Origin: an uncultured Acetatifactor sp.
GTDB taxonomy: Bacteria > Bacillota > Clostridia > Lachnospirales > Lachnospiraceae
DNA: 24,145 bases
Assembly (NCBI GenBank): GCA_910577185.1
Contig: CAJTLR010000059.1
Coordinates: 1 to 24,145 of the forward strand
Reading direction: 5' to 3'
Each line of letters opens with the position of its first letter. Position 1 is the stretch's first letter. Positions 1-7,576 of the stretch are shown here, piece after piece. The position numbers were made by a program, and so were the translations under genes. Below the pieces are notes generated by a model. It searched no databases. It was given only the letters and a program-made list of their open reading frames with translations, and was not told the origin of the DNA.

Positions 1-243
1 CGAAACAATGTCAATGGGAACCACGTCCTGCTTTGAACGCGGGATCTCACAATGACCATAATTCGGTGGCGGGATCTGATCCGCTGCCGCTTTCCGGCAG
101 CGGCTGACCCAGTTATAAAAAGTGCTTACAGAAATGTCGTTTTCACGACACCAGTCAGCATCTGTCATACCGCTCTGGCGGCATTCATTGATAATCCTGA
201 TCTGTTCCCCCATGGGAACACGAACTTTGCGTGCAGATGTCAT
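1..243 (-). CDS. tnpA: IS66 family accessory protein TnpA (partial, 3' end off window)
   Basis: An open frame runs from an ATG at 243 to the left edge without a stop, 81 residues. It opens MTSARKVRVPMGEQIRIINE and continues with an HTH-like segment containing DADWCRENDISVSTFYNW. This pattern of a short basic start, a W-C-x-x-N helix and S-x-S-T-F-Y-x-W is typical of the small DNA-binding IS66 Orf1/TnpA protein, which is needed with TnpB for transposition by the DDE transposase TnpC. A GGAGG lies 9 bases upstream of the ATG, supporting this start. The family call is recognition of the HTH pattern, not a database hit. The remaining C-terminus is outside the window. Confidence 0.75.
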   Translation of the reverse strand, partial: MTSARKVRVPMGEQIRIINECRQSGMTDADWCRENDISVSTFYNWVSRCRKAAADQIPPPNYGHCEIPRSKQDVVPIDIVS

Positions 244-318
244 AACCTATCCTCCATAATTGTAGTGAAATAGTCTAACTATCTTTCATTTACAATGATA
301 GAGGAATCCAGGGAATTA

Positions 319-347
319 GAAAATCCGCAGGAATATTTGGCGCTTAC
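319..347 (-). repeat. Candidate IS66 terminal inverted repeat
   Basis: Read on the minus strand the tip begins GTAAGCGCCAAATATTCCTG and continues to about 319. It starts with the GTAA common to IS66 ends and lies at a typical distance from the tnpA start. The matching repeat at the other end of the element is outside the window, so this is positional inference. Confidence 0.5.
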
Positions 348-577
348 CCAAGAAACATCTGCACTTATTTTCTTGTACCTTATAACGATAACAACCATAA
401 TTTAACGATTCCCTACTACCTTTTAACGATTATTCACATTTCCTATTTTTCATTCCCTCATTCGTAGTAAAACCGTAGTACCCCACCGCTCCTATTGCTG
501 CGATTTGCCCCGTTTTGCCCCACAAGTGCCGTCAATTCCCGGCTACCCGCCGTGCTGCCGTGGCAGACAAATACCAT
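348..577. other. AT-rich spacer between the IS66 end and sdpI, no gene seen
   Basis: No convincing ORF lies here. The left part carries three copies of TAACGAT (around 381, 402 and 425 on the plus strand), two of them in the wider form TTTAACGATT/TTTTAACGATT. The right part is G+C richer and has a small CTGCC/GGCAG palindrome without a T-run, so it is not a convincing terminator. The change of composition suggests debris from insertion events, but nothing can be named. Confidence 0.4.
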
Positions 578-1275
578 TTAACATTCATCTTTTTTAGAAA
601 GTTCAGCCACATATACTTTGTGTGAATAAATGAGGGTAATCACTGTAGCAGCCAGTATATAAAACAGGAGTAAAACAACGGCTATGACTGACCTGGCGAA
701 AACGGTTGTAATAATGCCGCACAGCCCTGCAATTATCATAGCGGTGCCACCAAAGCGATTGCTTTTCCTCCAGGTGATATCATTATACATACTCCAGCTT
801 ACCCTGAGGCCGGCTATATGGTTCTTTTTTGTTTTCGGCAGGTAATTTCCCAGAATGATAAGCATTACGCCCATCAGGATACAAGAGACTTTCCCAATAT
901 CAACATATGCCTGCGCGGAATTTACACTGACTTCCACATATGCGCTGTACAGAATAAAGCCCTGCATGGCCGTAAACATGGCCGCCATGGAAATTCCAAC
1001 GATTTTCAGCACTTTCGCATTGGACAAAGCCTCAGCCCGTTCCTTTTCAGAAGAAGCCTTCGCCGCTTTTTTTCAAAATGTGCAGTGAATAAATGCCAGT
1101 GCAGGGACAGAAGAAGGATCACCACGGGGAACAGGAAATTTTCGTATTTTGACCCCCATCTGTCAGGATTTCCCGCCAGGTCATAATGCATCGGCACAGA
1201 ATCCGGCATAAACTGCAGTACAATGGCAGTAAGCACAAACGAAAGTATTGAAATTGCCCACATTATTTTTTTCAT
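578..1275 (-). pseudogene. SdpI/DUF1648-type membrane immunity protein, frameshifted at an A7 tract
   Basis: SdpI proteins are integral membrane proteins. In Bacillus subtilis SdpI gives immunity to the SdpC toxin and sequesters the SdpR repressor. The N-terminal part (ATG at 1275) has one TM helix and the DUF1648 signature MPDSVPMHYDLAGNPDRWG. The C-terminal part, in another frame, has the SdpI signature NYLPKTKKNHIAGLRVSW, then TWRKSNRFGG and TM helices, stopping at 578. The frames meet at a run of seven A on the coding strand (1067-1073). One more A would give a continuous protein of about 231 residues. The ATG overlaps the sdpR stop codon (ATGA) and sits after GGAGGTGCTGGAAA, so the two genes are coupled. 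The break may be a real mutation, transcriptional slippage, phase variation or a sequencing error. Confidence 0.8.
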
Positions 1276-1541
1276 TTTCCAGCACCTCCAAATTGTTCCA
1301 CCCACAAGATCAGTTCACCAAATACGGTTGTATTGATTTCGTAATACACAAAATTCTTGCTCTTGTACTCCATAACAAGATCAGCGCTTTTCAGTAATTT
1401 CAAATGATAGGAGAGGTCCGAAAGCGAAACACCTAATTTCTCCGCTATTTCCCCGGCATTTTTTCTCCCGTCTTTCAACATTACCAAAATATCTCTTCTG
1501 CGCTTGTCCGACAGGACTTTAAAAATATTTGTCTTACTCAT
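1272..1541 (-). CDS. ArsR/SdpR-family winged-helix autorepressor
   Basis: This 89-residue protein is the usual size for a minimal ArsR-family repressor. It opens with MSKTNIFKVLSDKRRRDILV, matching the start typical of SdpR-like proteins. The recognition helix region is NAGEIAEKLGVSLSDLSYHLKLLKSADLV, followed by a beta-wing with KNFVYYEI. No cysteine pair of a metal-sensing ArsR type is visible, which favours the SdpR branch. It overlaps the downstream sdpI start by four bases (ATGA). In B. subtilis SdpR represses its own sdpRI operon until SdpI, bound to toxin, holds it at the membrane. No sdpC-type toxin gene is visible in this window. The function is family knowledge; the partner toxin is unknown. 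Confidence 0.85.
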   Translation of the reverse strand: MSKTNIFKVLSDKRRRDILVMLKDGRKNAGEIAEKLGVSLSDLSYHLKLLKSADLVMEYKSKNFVYYEINTTVFGELILWVEQFGGAGK

Positions 1542-1568
1542 GTTTTATACACCCGTTCACAGCAGCTA

Positions 1569-1630
1569 TTTCAAAATATTTTCAAATATATTATATGATT
1601 ATCCCTGACCTATGTCAATAATATTTCAAA
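1569..1630 (-). promoter_or_regulatory. sdpRI promoter with three TTTGAAA boxes (candidate SdpR operators)
   Basis: On the minus strand a consensus sigma-A promoter is present: TTGACA (1613-1618), 17-bp spacer, TATAAT (1590-1595). Three TTTGAAA motifs surround it, at 1624-1630 just upstream of -35, and at 1580-1586 and 1569-1575 just downstream of -10. The last two are 11 bp apart, about one helical turn, and fit binding on one face of the DNA. The promoter is directly visible. That the boxes are repressor sites is inference. Confidence 0.75.
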
Positions 1631-1831
1631 TTTTTTTTAAATACTGTACACATGCGCAGTTCACTATCCGGGTATGTCACAGTTTCCCGCCTGCCATTTG
1701 CCGTGACCGCTTGTTATCAGATTTTCCTTCCATTATTTTTCCCACATGAAGCAGCAATGGAAGCATATATACAAACAAAATCGTATATCGGGAAGCCAGT
1801 AGAGAAAGTTCATCTCCACTACCCTCCGTGC

Positions 1832-1894
1832 GGCCCGTACGCCGCTTTAGTGGCATAATTCCAAGTGCGAAGAATCGCACTTTTTGTACGGGCC
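1832..1894. repeat. Three-way-junction palindrome (structured intergenic element)
   Basis: A perfect 9-bp terminal stem (GGCCCGTAC at 1832-1840 with GTACGGGCC at 1886-1894) encloses two hairpins. One is GCCGC-TTTA-GTGGC (1841-1854). The other is a perfect 8-bp stem AAGTGCGA-AGAA-TCGCACTT (1863-1882). It lies between the terminator of the MATE gene and the sdpR promoter and belongs to no gene. It may be a mobile REP-like repeat or an RNA structure; only the pairing is seen. Confidence 0.6.
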
Positions 1895-1901
1895 TGCGCA
1901 T

Positions 1902-1932
1902 AAAAAGGGACTGCCACATATGCGACAGCCCC
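1902..1932 (-). terminator. Rho-independent terminator after the first MATE gene
   Basis: On the minus strand GGGGCTG pairs with CAGTCCC (one G-T pair) around a 12-base loop and is followed by TTTTT. It begins 12 bases after the MATE stop codon. Confidence 0.75.
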
Positions 1933-1944
1933 TCTCTTTCCCTG

Positions 1945-3339
1945 TTATTTCGCCACAATGTTCTGCAGCCATACTCCTTTTTTCACCAGTACAAAGCCGA
2001 TGATACATTTGATCCAGTCCGCTATCTGCACCATGGCAAAGATGGCAATGACCGGTATCGAAGTCAGCCGGCTGAGGCTGTAGGCCACCGGAACACTGAC
2101 ACACCATACAAACACACTGTCAAACAAGAAAGTGACAATGGTTTTCCCGCCTGACCGGAGGGTAAAATATGCCGCGTGCATAAATGCCGCCTGGGGCATG
2201 AAAATCGCCTGTGCAATGATAAACTGCACAGCCAGGGCCTTCACGTCATCCGTGGTCTTATAGATCTGCGGGAACAGCGGGGCTATGAATACCATCAGAA
2301 CCGCAATCCCCAGACAGCAGCATACGGAAAAAGCGATAATCTTATTGTCCGTATCCCTTGCCTCTTCCATTTTTCCGGCACCCAGGAGCTGTCCGATTAT
2401 AATGGCCACCGCGTCTCCCATGGCAATAAAGACCACATTAAATACATTATTGATGGTATTTGCAATATTCAGGCCTGCTATCACACTCAGTCCCCTGACG
2501 GAATAGCACTGCGTCAGCATCGCCATACCGGCCGACCACATTGTCTCATTGACCAGCAGGGGGGCGCCTTTGATAAAGTATTTCACCGCCAGATGCCCGG
2601 GAACCTTCAGTGTCTTGTAAATACCGGTTATGTACGGATTTTTCTCCTTGTGTCTGTGGGTCCAGACAATGACAATGGCCGCCTCCACGTAGCGGGACAC
2701 CACCGTGGCCATGGCCGCGCCCACCACACCCAGGGCCGGCAGTCCCAGCTTTCCGTAAATCAGTAGATAATTCAGGCACAGATTGACTGCCACCGCCGCG
2801 ATGCCCGCCTTCATGGGCACCACTGTCTCCCCGCATTCCCGCAAAGTACTCACGTAAATCTGCACCCACATGAATGCCGGAATTCCCAGAAGCATCACGC
2901 GCAGATAAGAGGTACCGTACTGCAGGGCGGCCGTCAGGTCTCCTCCGTCACTGCTGCCGCTCAGATACATCTGTATCAGATTCCGGCCTGCGGAAAGCAG
3001 CAAAAGAATGGCTCCCGCCGTGAGGATCAGGGCCATCCAGAATTTATAGCGGAAGGTCTGCCGGATTCCCTCATGGTCCTTCTGTCCGAAATACTGGGCA
3101 GTAAAAATCCCCGCTCCGGCCAGCCCGCCGAAGACACAGAGATAATACACCATCAGCAGCTGGTTCACGATAGCCACTCCGGACATCTGCTCCGTACCGA
3201 TCTGTCCCACCATGATATTGTCCAGCAGGCCCACAAAGTTTGTGATCCCGTTCTGAATCATGATAGGTACTGCCACCGCCAGAACCATTCTGTAAAATGC
3301 CTTGTCCCCAACAAATTTTCTCTTTAGACCGCCCATCAT
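1945..3339 (-). CDS. MATE family efflux transporter
   Basis: This 464-residue, 12-TM membrane protein matches the usual MATE length of 440-480. MATE proteins export cationic drugs or metabolites using Na+ or H+ gradients. The first half contains PIMIQNGITNFVGLLDNIMV and GQIGTEQMSGVAIVNQL, typical of the MATE TM1-TM2 region, with a second pseudo-symmetric half from about residue 235. The start at 3339 (MMGGLKRKF) is chosen because GGGAGATA lies just upstream; an upstream in-frame ATG at 3396 lacks a ribosome site. A terminator follows and its own promoter lies at 3385-3412, so it appears monocistronic. Substrate cannot be predicted. A second, different MATE gene lies at 4799-6184. Confidence 0.9.
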   Translation of the reverse strand: MMGGLKRKFVGDKAFYRMVLAVAVPIMIQNGITNFVGLLDNIMVGQIGTEQMSGVAIVNQLLMVYYLCVFGGLAGAGIFTAQYFGQKDHEGIRQTFRYKFWMALILTAGAILLLLSAGRNLIQMYLSGSSDGGDLTAALQYGTSYLRVMLLGIPAFMWVQIYVSTLRECGETVVPMKAGIAAVAVNLCLNYLLIYGKLGLPALGVVGAAMATVVSRYVEAAIVIVWTHRHKEKNPYITGIYKTLKVPGHLAVKYFIKGAPLLVNETMWSAGMAMLTQCYSVRGLSVIAGLNIANTINNVFNVVFIAMGDAVAIIIGQLLGAGKMEEARDTDNKIIAFSVCCCLGIAVLMVFIAPLFPQIYKTTDDVKALAVQFIIAQAIFMPQAAFMHAAYFTLRSGGKTIVTFLFDSVFVWCVSVPVAYSLSRLTSIPVIAIFAMVQIADWIKCIIGFVLVKKGVWLQNIVAK

Positions 3340-3384
3340 AGTTATCTCCCTGAAAATTGACTCTTTTTTTGCAGCATTCCCACT

Positions 3385-3412
3385 ATTATATCGCATTTTT
3401 CAGTAAATGCAA
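3385..3412 (-). promoter_or_regulatory. Promoter of the first MATE gene
   Basis: TTGCAT (3407-3412), 16-bp spacer and a perfect TATAAT (3385-3390) on the minus strand, about 46 bp upstream of the ATG at 3339. Confidence 0.6.
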
Positions 3413-3444
3413 GAGGAGATTCCCACTTTTCACTCTATTTTTCC

Positions 3445-3815
3445 CTATTTTTTCCCTCTCAATATGACTTTATCGTCCTGCGGTTCTACTTTTATCACAT
3501 TGCCGTCTGTCCGCAGTATTCCGTCCATCTCCCTGGGAATCCGGCCCTGGTCCGCCTTGTCCATGACAACATATTCATCCTGGTGTCTTCTTCCCTCCAG
3601 TTCACGGCAGACTCCCTGATTCGGTCCGGATATTCCTCCTTCCGCAGTTTTACCGAGCTGATTTTCCATCCCGTATGACAACCACCCGCTTCACATATTT
3701 GGACAATGCCACATCATGGGTGACCATCAGAATGGTCTGCCCGTTCCTGTTCACTTCCGCAAAAACATCAAAAATGCTTCTTTTCCTTCATCCGGTTCCC
3801 TTCCCGTCCGGATTC
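3445..3815 (-). pseudogene. Decayed ABC-transporter ATPase, C-terminal remnant with AbrB-like tail
   Basis: Only the end of the gene survives, in at least two frames. One minus-strand frame reads SIFDVFAEVNRNGQTILMVT, then HDVALSKYVKRVVVIRDGK. This is the D-loop/H-loop end of a LolD/MacB-type ATPase, including the switch histidine in the THD sequence. A shifted frame then reads DEYVVMDKADQGRIPREMDG and later VEPQDDKVILRGKK. That resembles the SpoVT/AbrB-like C-terminal extension found on some clostridial exporters of this type. No Walker A or signature motif remains, and no permease gene is next to it. A faint GN-L-D-type trace near 3800 suggests the rest was deleted. The family call is by motif; the AbrB-like tail is less certain. 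Confidence 0.7.
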
Positions 3816-3867
3816 TGTCGAAATTGTTTTCCGGTAGGTATTTTCCTGATGTGTCGGGTACGTAGTC

Positions 3868-3891
3868 AAAAGGCAGGAATTTCTTCCTGCC
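3868..3891 (-). terminator. Rho-independent terminator after the DUF3737 gene
   Basis: Minus strand: perfect 8-bp stem GGCAGGAA-GAAA-TTCCTGCC followed by TTTT, starting 9 bases after the stop codon at 3900. Confidence 0.9.
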
Positions 3892-3899
3892 AGAATTGT

Positions 3900-4754
3900 T
3901 TATGCACAGTTACATTTGGGGTCACGGATCACGATTTCACCCTTTGCCTCCGGGATATCCAGAATGATCTCCCCTGCCTCCGGAACGTATATATGGCCGG
4001 AGAGAGGATTTTTGATGCTGACAATGGGTGCCGTCAGAGTGGCCTCCACCTGGGAGCGTTCAAAGCTTAAGTCCGTGTCCAGCATCTCACAGTTCACAAG
4101 CTTCAGCCCCTTGCAATAACAAAGTGGCTGTGTCCCGATGATTCTGCAGTTCTCAAAAGTGACATTCTCACAGTACCAGGCAAGATATTCTCCTTTCACC
4201 GTACTGTTGCGGACTGTCACGTTCTTCGCGTGCCAGAACGCGTCCTTGGTGTCAAACTCACAGTTTTCGAACAATGCCTCCTGAATATACTGGAAGGAAT
4301 ACTTTCCTTTCAGGCGCACTCCATCAAAATGCATCTGTCCGGAACGCATCATAAAATACTCTCCCTGGACCGTGCAGTCACGCATTTCTATCTCCTTCAC
4401 AAACCAGCCGAACTCAGGGGATATAATGTCACATCCCTCCATTTTCACCCGGCTGCACTCCCGCAGTGCCTTGATTCCGTGAAGTCTGGTGTCCGCAATC
4501 TCTATTCCCTCAGAATACCACAGGGCGGCACGGCACAGCTCCGTCATCTCGGAACGGACAATTTTCAGTCCGTCGTCATGCCAGAAGGGATACCGCAGAT
4601 TGAAAAAACAGTCCTCCACCACAATGTCACTGCCCTCCTTAAACGCACTCTCCCCGTCCGCAGGCCCGTCAAACCTGCATGTTTTTACCGTGATTCCCCG
4701 GGCGCCGTATAGGGCTCTCTCTTCGTCAAAAGTCTGGTTTATTATCATTTCCAT
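3900..4754 (-). CDS. DUF3737 family protein, right-handed beta-helix
   Basis: The 284-residue protein is built of short repeated strands such as ENCEFDTKDAFWHAKNVTVR and ENVTFENCRIIG. These are the evenly spaced N/D-C and hydrophobic rungs of a pectate-lyase-like beta-helix. The opening NQTFDEERALYGARGI is what I associate with DUF3737, a family of unknown biochemical function. No signal peptide is visible, so it is probably cytoplasmic. AAGGAGG lies upstream of the ATG at 4754. It sits 44 bp downstream of the second MATE gene in the same direction and ends in a strong terminator. The two are therefore probably co-transcribed. A functional link with transport is guilt by association only. Confidence 0.85.
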   Translation of the reverse strand: MEMIINQTFDEERALYGARGITVKTCRFDGPADGESAFKEGSDIVVEDCFFNLRYPFWHDDGLKIVRSEMTELCRAALWYSEGIEIADTRLHGIKALRECSRVKMEGCDIISPEFGWFVKEIEMRDCTVQGEYFMMRSGQMHFDGVRLKGKYSFQYIQEALFENCEFDTKDAFWHAKNVTVRNSTVKGEYLAWYCENVTFENCRIIGTQPLCYCKGLKLVNCEMLDTDLSFERSQVEATLTAPIVSIKNPLSGHIYVPEAGEIILDIPEAKGEIVIRDPKCNCA

Positions 4755-4798
4755 TGAAAGAACTTCCTCCTTATCCTTTTTTGTTCTGCTTTCTGTAT

Positions 4799-6184
4799 TT
4801 AACGGGATTTCCCCATCTGTCCCGCGCCGTTTTCCAGAATCCGGTTCAGCCGTGTAAACAGCATGGTTCCGGTGACTGATGCCGCTATGATGTCACTCAC
4901 CGGTTCTGCCACAAACACCCCGAACACCTGGTCCGGCAGAAGGAAGGGCAGGATAAAAATCAGGGGAATCAGAAGTACCAGTTTCCGCAGACATGCCATC
5001 AGCAGACTGATCTTAGCCTGCCCCAGCGCCATAAAGGTCTGCTGGCAGGAAATCTGGACACCGGTGGAAAAAATCCCCGCCATATAAATCCGCATGGCCC
5101 AGACCGTATATTCCACCAGAGAAGCATCACTGCTGAAAATCCCCGCAAACACCCCGGGCGCCAGCATCATCATCAGGCACATGAACGTGGAGTAACCTGT
5201 ACATGCCATAAACTGGCACCGGAACGCCTGCTTTACCCGCTCTTTCTTTCCCGCGCCAAAGTTAAAGCTCATAATGGGCTGTCCCCCCTGGCAGATTCCC
5301 TGCAGCGGCAGAAGCACCAGCTGGCTGCAGGAAGAGATGATGGTCATGGCACCCACGGCCACATCCCCGCCGTAACGGGACAGTGAGCTGTTAAAGCTGA
5401 TATTCAAAATACTTTCCGTGCTGAGCATGACAAAAGAAGAGATTCCCAGCGCAAGGCAGGGAAAGATCACCTGCGGCTCCAGCCTCAGGTCCCCCAAAGA
5501 CAGCTTCAGCAGAGTTTTCTTCCCCCTAAGGAACCATAACACCCACACCGCGCTGACAGCCTGGCTGAGCACAGTGGCCACTGCCGCTCCCTGCACCCCC
5601 ATCTGAAGTCCGAAGATCAGAATGGGATCCAGGATAATATTGCAGACTGCCCCCACCACAGTGGTCATCATACTGAATTTGGCAAACCCCTGGGTGGTGA
5701 TGAAAGGATTCATTCCCATGACGATCATCACAAAAACCGTCCCCAGAATATAAATCCGCGCATAATCCAGCGCATAGGGCAGGGTCACGTCGCTTGCCCC
5801 GAAAAGGCGCAGAAGCTGCGGCGCAAACACATAAAACAAAACCGTCAGCAGTACCGCAAAAATCATCAGCACGGAAAAACAGTTCCCCATAATCTTCTGC
5901 GCGTTATTCCGGTCATTTTTTCCCATGGCAATGGCTGCCCTGGGCGCACCCCCGGAGCCTGCCAGCATGGCAAATGCATTGATCATCATCAGAATCGGCA
6001 GAAATAAGCCCACTCCCGTCAGGGCTGATGCCCCCGCGTCCGGAATGTGTCCGATATAAATCCTGTCCACAATATTATACAGCATATTGATCAGCTGCGC
6101 CACCACTGCCGGAATCGCCAGGTTCAGCATCAGTTTTGGTATGCTGCCGCTCCCCATGTCCTGCTTCTTTTGCTGCTCTGCCAT
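4799..6184 (-). CDS. MATE family efflux transporter, MepA-like
   Basis: This 461-residue protein has 12 predicted TM helices. It opens with SIPKLMLNLAIPAVVAQLIN and MLYNIVDRIYIGHIPDAGAS, the first-helix pattern of MepA-like multidrug exporters. A further family-like segment is QPIMSFNFGAGKKERVKQAF near residue 280. The start at 6184 (MAEQQKKQ) is preferred because GGAGGCGGATAT lies directly upstream, rather than the ATG at 6211. It heads a probable two-gene operon with DUF3737. Upstream lies copy A of the promoter-leader repeat with two -10 boxes. It is clearly different in sequence from the MATE gene at 1945-3339, so this is not a recent duplication. Confidence 0.9.
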   Translation of the reverse strand: MAEQQKKQDMGSGSIPKLMLNLAIPAVVAQLINMLYNIVDRIYIGHIPDAGASALTGVGLFLPILMMINAFAMLAGSGGAPRAAIAMGKNDRNNAQKIMGNCFSVLMIFAVLLTVLFYVFAPQLLRLFGASDVTLPYALDYARIYILGTVFVMIVMGMNPFITTQGFAKFSMMTTVVGAVCNIILDPILIFGLQMGVQGAAVATVLSQAVSAVWVLWFLRGKKTLLKLSLGDLRLEPQVIFPCLALGISSFVMLSTESILNISFNSSLSRYGGDVAVGAMTIISSCSQLVLLPLQGICQGGQPIMSFNFGAGKKERVKQAFRCQFMACTGYSTFMCLMMMLAPGVFAGIFSSDASLVEYTVWAMRIYMAGIFSTGVQISCQQTFMALGQAKISLLMACLRKLVLLIPLIFILPFLLPDQVFGVFVAEPVSDIIAASVTGTMLFTRLNRILENGAGQMGKSR

Positions 6185-6223
6185 ATATCCGCCTCCTTGT
6201 TCCGCTTCCATGATTTTCTAACT

Positions 6224-6325
6224 ATTATATCATGAGTTCAAACCAATCATGATACAGATGGCCATTGGGCCTCTTCATGCCACAAATATGGACTTATTTT
6301 ATCACATTCCCGGATTCCCAGTCAA
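6224..6325 (-). promoter_or_regulatory. Promoter-leader repeat, copy A (upstream of MATE-DUF3737)
   Basis: On the minus strand: TTGACT (6320-6325), 18-bp spacer, then TAAAAT (6296-6301) preceded by TGA, an extended -10. The leader that follows contains CCATATTTGTGGCATGAAGA, then GGCCCAATGGCC and ATCATGATTG. It ends at a second extended -10, TGATATAAT (TATAAT at 6224-6229), 72 bp after the first. It is homologous to copies at 13687-13752 and 23853-24009 and has the same orientation relative to its gene. Confidence 0.7.
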
Positions 6326-6364
6326 CCGGCTTGAGAATTCTTGTGCAAATCTCCCGGGCTTCCG

Positions 6365-7576
6365 TCAGGCGTCCGGACCGCCCCCGCTCCTGAACCGCAC
6401 CGTGATCCTGCATATCTCGCTTTTTGTTCCCACTCTCATGTCGGGGCCGAACACACCCACTCCGGAAGTCACCACATTATGCATATTGTCCTTGCGCAGA
6501 TAGCCATAGGAATTCTCCCAGAGGAAACCGGTGACCACATTTCCCGGAAACATCTGTCCGTCATGGGTATGGCCGCTCAGATCGATATCCACCCCCGCGT
6601 CCGCCAGTTCCTGCAGCTCCAGCGGTTCATGGTCGAGAACAATGACCGGCTTTGTCAGATCCAGATCCGCCGTCACCTGTTCCGGCGTCTTCCGCGTCCG
6701 GATTCCCCTGCCCGGCCTGCTGTAATCCGGCCTGCCGTAGAGCCAGAAGGCATCCTCTATCAGCACACCTTCCTCCCGGAGAAGCCGGATACCTGCCATT
6801 TCCAGAAACGCATCCATCCGGGGATCGCTTGTTTTTTCCCCGGAACCGGAAAAGGTAAATCCTGCCAACACCTTCTCCCGGATATCATGGTTTCCGTAGC
6901 AGGCATAAACCCCGTACCTGCTCCGGATACCGGCCAGAATCTCCGCCAGTTCCTCCGGATCCTCCAGCGCGTCATATTCATTGTCAAAAATATCGCCGGC
7001 GATCACCACAAGATCCGCATCTTCCCGGTTGATCTGCTCCACCATCTGCCTGATCTGGCCGACTCCCACACTGTAGCCCATGTGCAGGTCTGCCGCCAGA
7101 ATGATTTTCAGGGAATCCAGGTTCCCCGCCTCCTTGTCCACATACAGCTCATAATCCGTCACCTGCAGATGTTCCGCGTTTCTGATGCCCCATATACTCA
7201 GCCCCGTCACACAGAGCATACAGATCCCTCCGACGGCGGCGTGGCTTTTGGGAGAAAACAGTTTCTCTTTCATAGGAAAAGAAAACAGCTTCAAAACCAG
7301 ACGGATTACATCCGTAATTCCGATAATTAAAAGACTGTTTAACAAAACTCCCAGCCATGCGTTGCTGAACTGCTTCAGCACTCTTTTGCCCGGGGAGGGC
7401 TCCAGAAAAAAGGCAAGCAAAATGCAGAAGACCACAAAAAGGTACACCGCCACAACCGGTATGCGCACACGCTTTTTGCCCAGGTACGGATAACATTTTT
7501 CCAGCCAGACCAGAAGCCGGAATAAAACATAAAAGCACAGGATCAGATACACCGGGGACAAATATACCGCTATCAT
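6365..7576 (-). CDS. Membrane-anchored metallophosphoesterase (YaeI/YkuE-like)
   Basis: This 403-residue protein has about four hydrophobic N-terminal helices (residues 1-20, 40-58, 75-97, 115-131) and then a calcineurin-like phosphoesterase domain. The metal-binding motifs are all present: AADLHMG (D163, H165), GDIFDN (D195), GNHD (N229-D231), the DHEP histidine (H316) and SGHTHDGQ (H336, H338). Relatives hydrolyse phosphodiesters such as lipid headgroups, but the substrate here is unknown. The ATG overlaps the preceding gene's TGA (ATGA, 7573-7576), indicating translational coupling with the DUF975-CmpB protein. This is the last gene of the kinase-led minus-strand operon. No clear terminator was found between its stop and copy A of the promoter repeat. 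Confidence 0.9.
   Translation of the reverse strand: MIAVYLSPVYLILCFYVLFRLLVWLEKCYPYLGKKRVRIPVVAVYLFVVFCILLAFFLEPSPGKRVLKQFSNAWLGVLLNSLLIIGITDVIRLVLKLFSFPMKEKLFSPKSHAAVGGICMLCVTGLSIWGIRNAEHLQVTDYELYVDKEAGNLDSLKIILAADLHMGYSVGVGQIRQMVEQINREDADLVVIAGDIFDNEYDALEDPEELAEILAGIRSRYGVYACYGNHDIREKVLAGFTFSGSGEKTSDPRMDAFLEMAGIRLLREEGVLIEDAFWLYGRPDYSRPGRGIRTRKTPEQVTADLDLTKPVIVLDHEPLELQELADAGVDIDLSGHTHDGQMFPGNVVTGFLWENSYGYLRKDNMHNVVTSGVGVFGPDMRVGTKSEICRITVRFRSGGGPDA

Larger units (their letters stand above)
1..347 (-). mobile_element. IS66-family insertion sequence, one end only (runs off the left edge)
   Basis: The segment contains the first 81 codons of an IS66-type TnpA reading leftward. About 75 bp upstream of that gene lies a candidate terminal inverted repeat whose outer tip reads GTAAGCGCC on the minus strand. 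IS66-family elements typically end in GTAA and carry tnpA, tnpB and tnpC in that order, so tnpB and tnpC should lie left of the window. The element boundary is placed at 347 by inference. The other end and any 8-bp target duplication cannot be seen; the flanking bases at 348-355 are ccaagaaa. Confidence 0.7.

Noticed and set aside
1652..1858. 68-codon plus-strand frame in the sdpR-MATE spacer
   Set aside because: No ribosome binding site or recognised motif; it ends inside the three-way-junction palindrome and is better explained as chance.
2176..2766. 196-codon plus-strand frame opposite the first MATE gene
   Set aside because: It is the reverse-strand shadow of a clear transporter gene, rich in H, Q and R as such shadows are.
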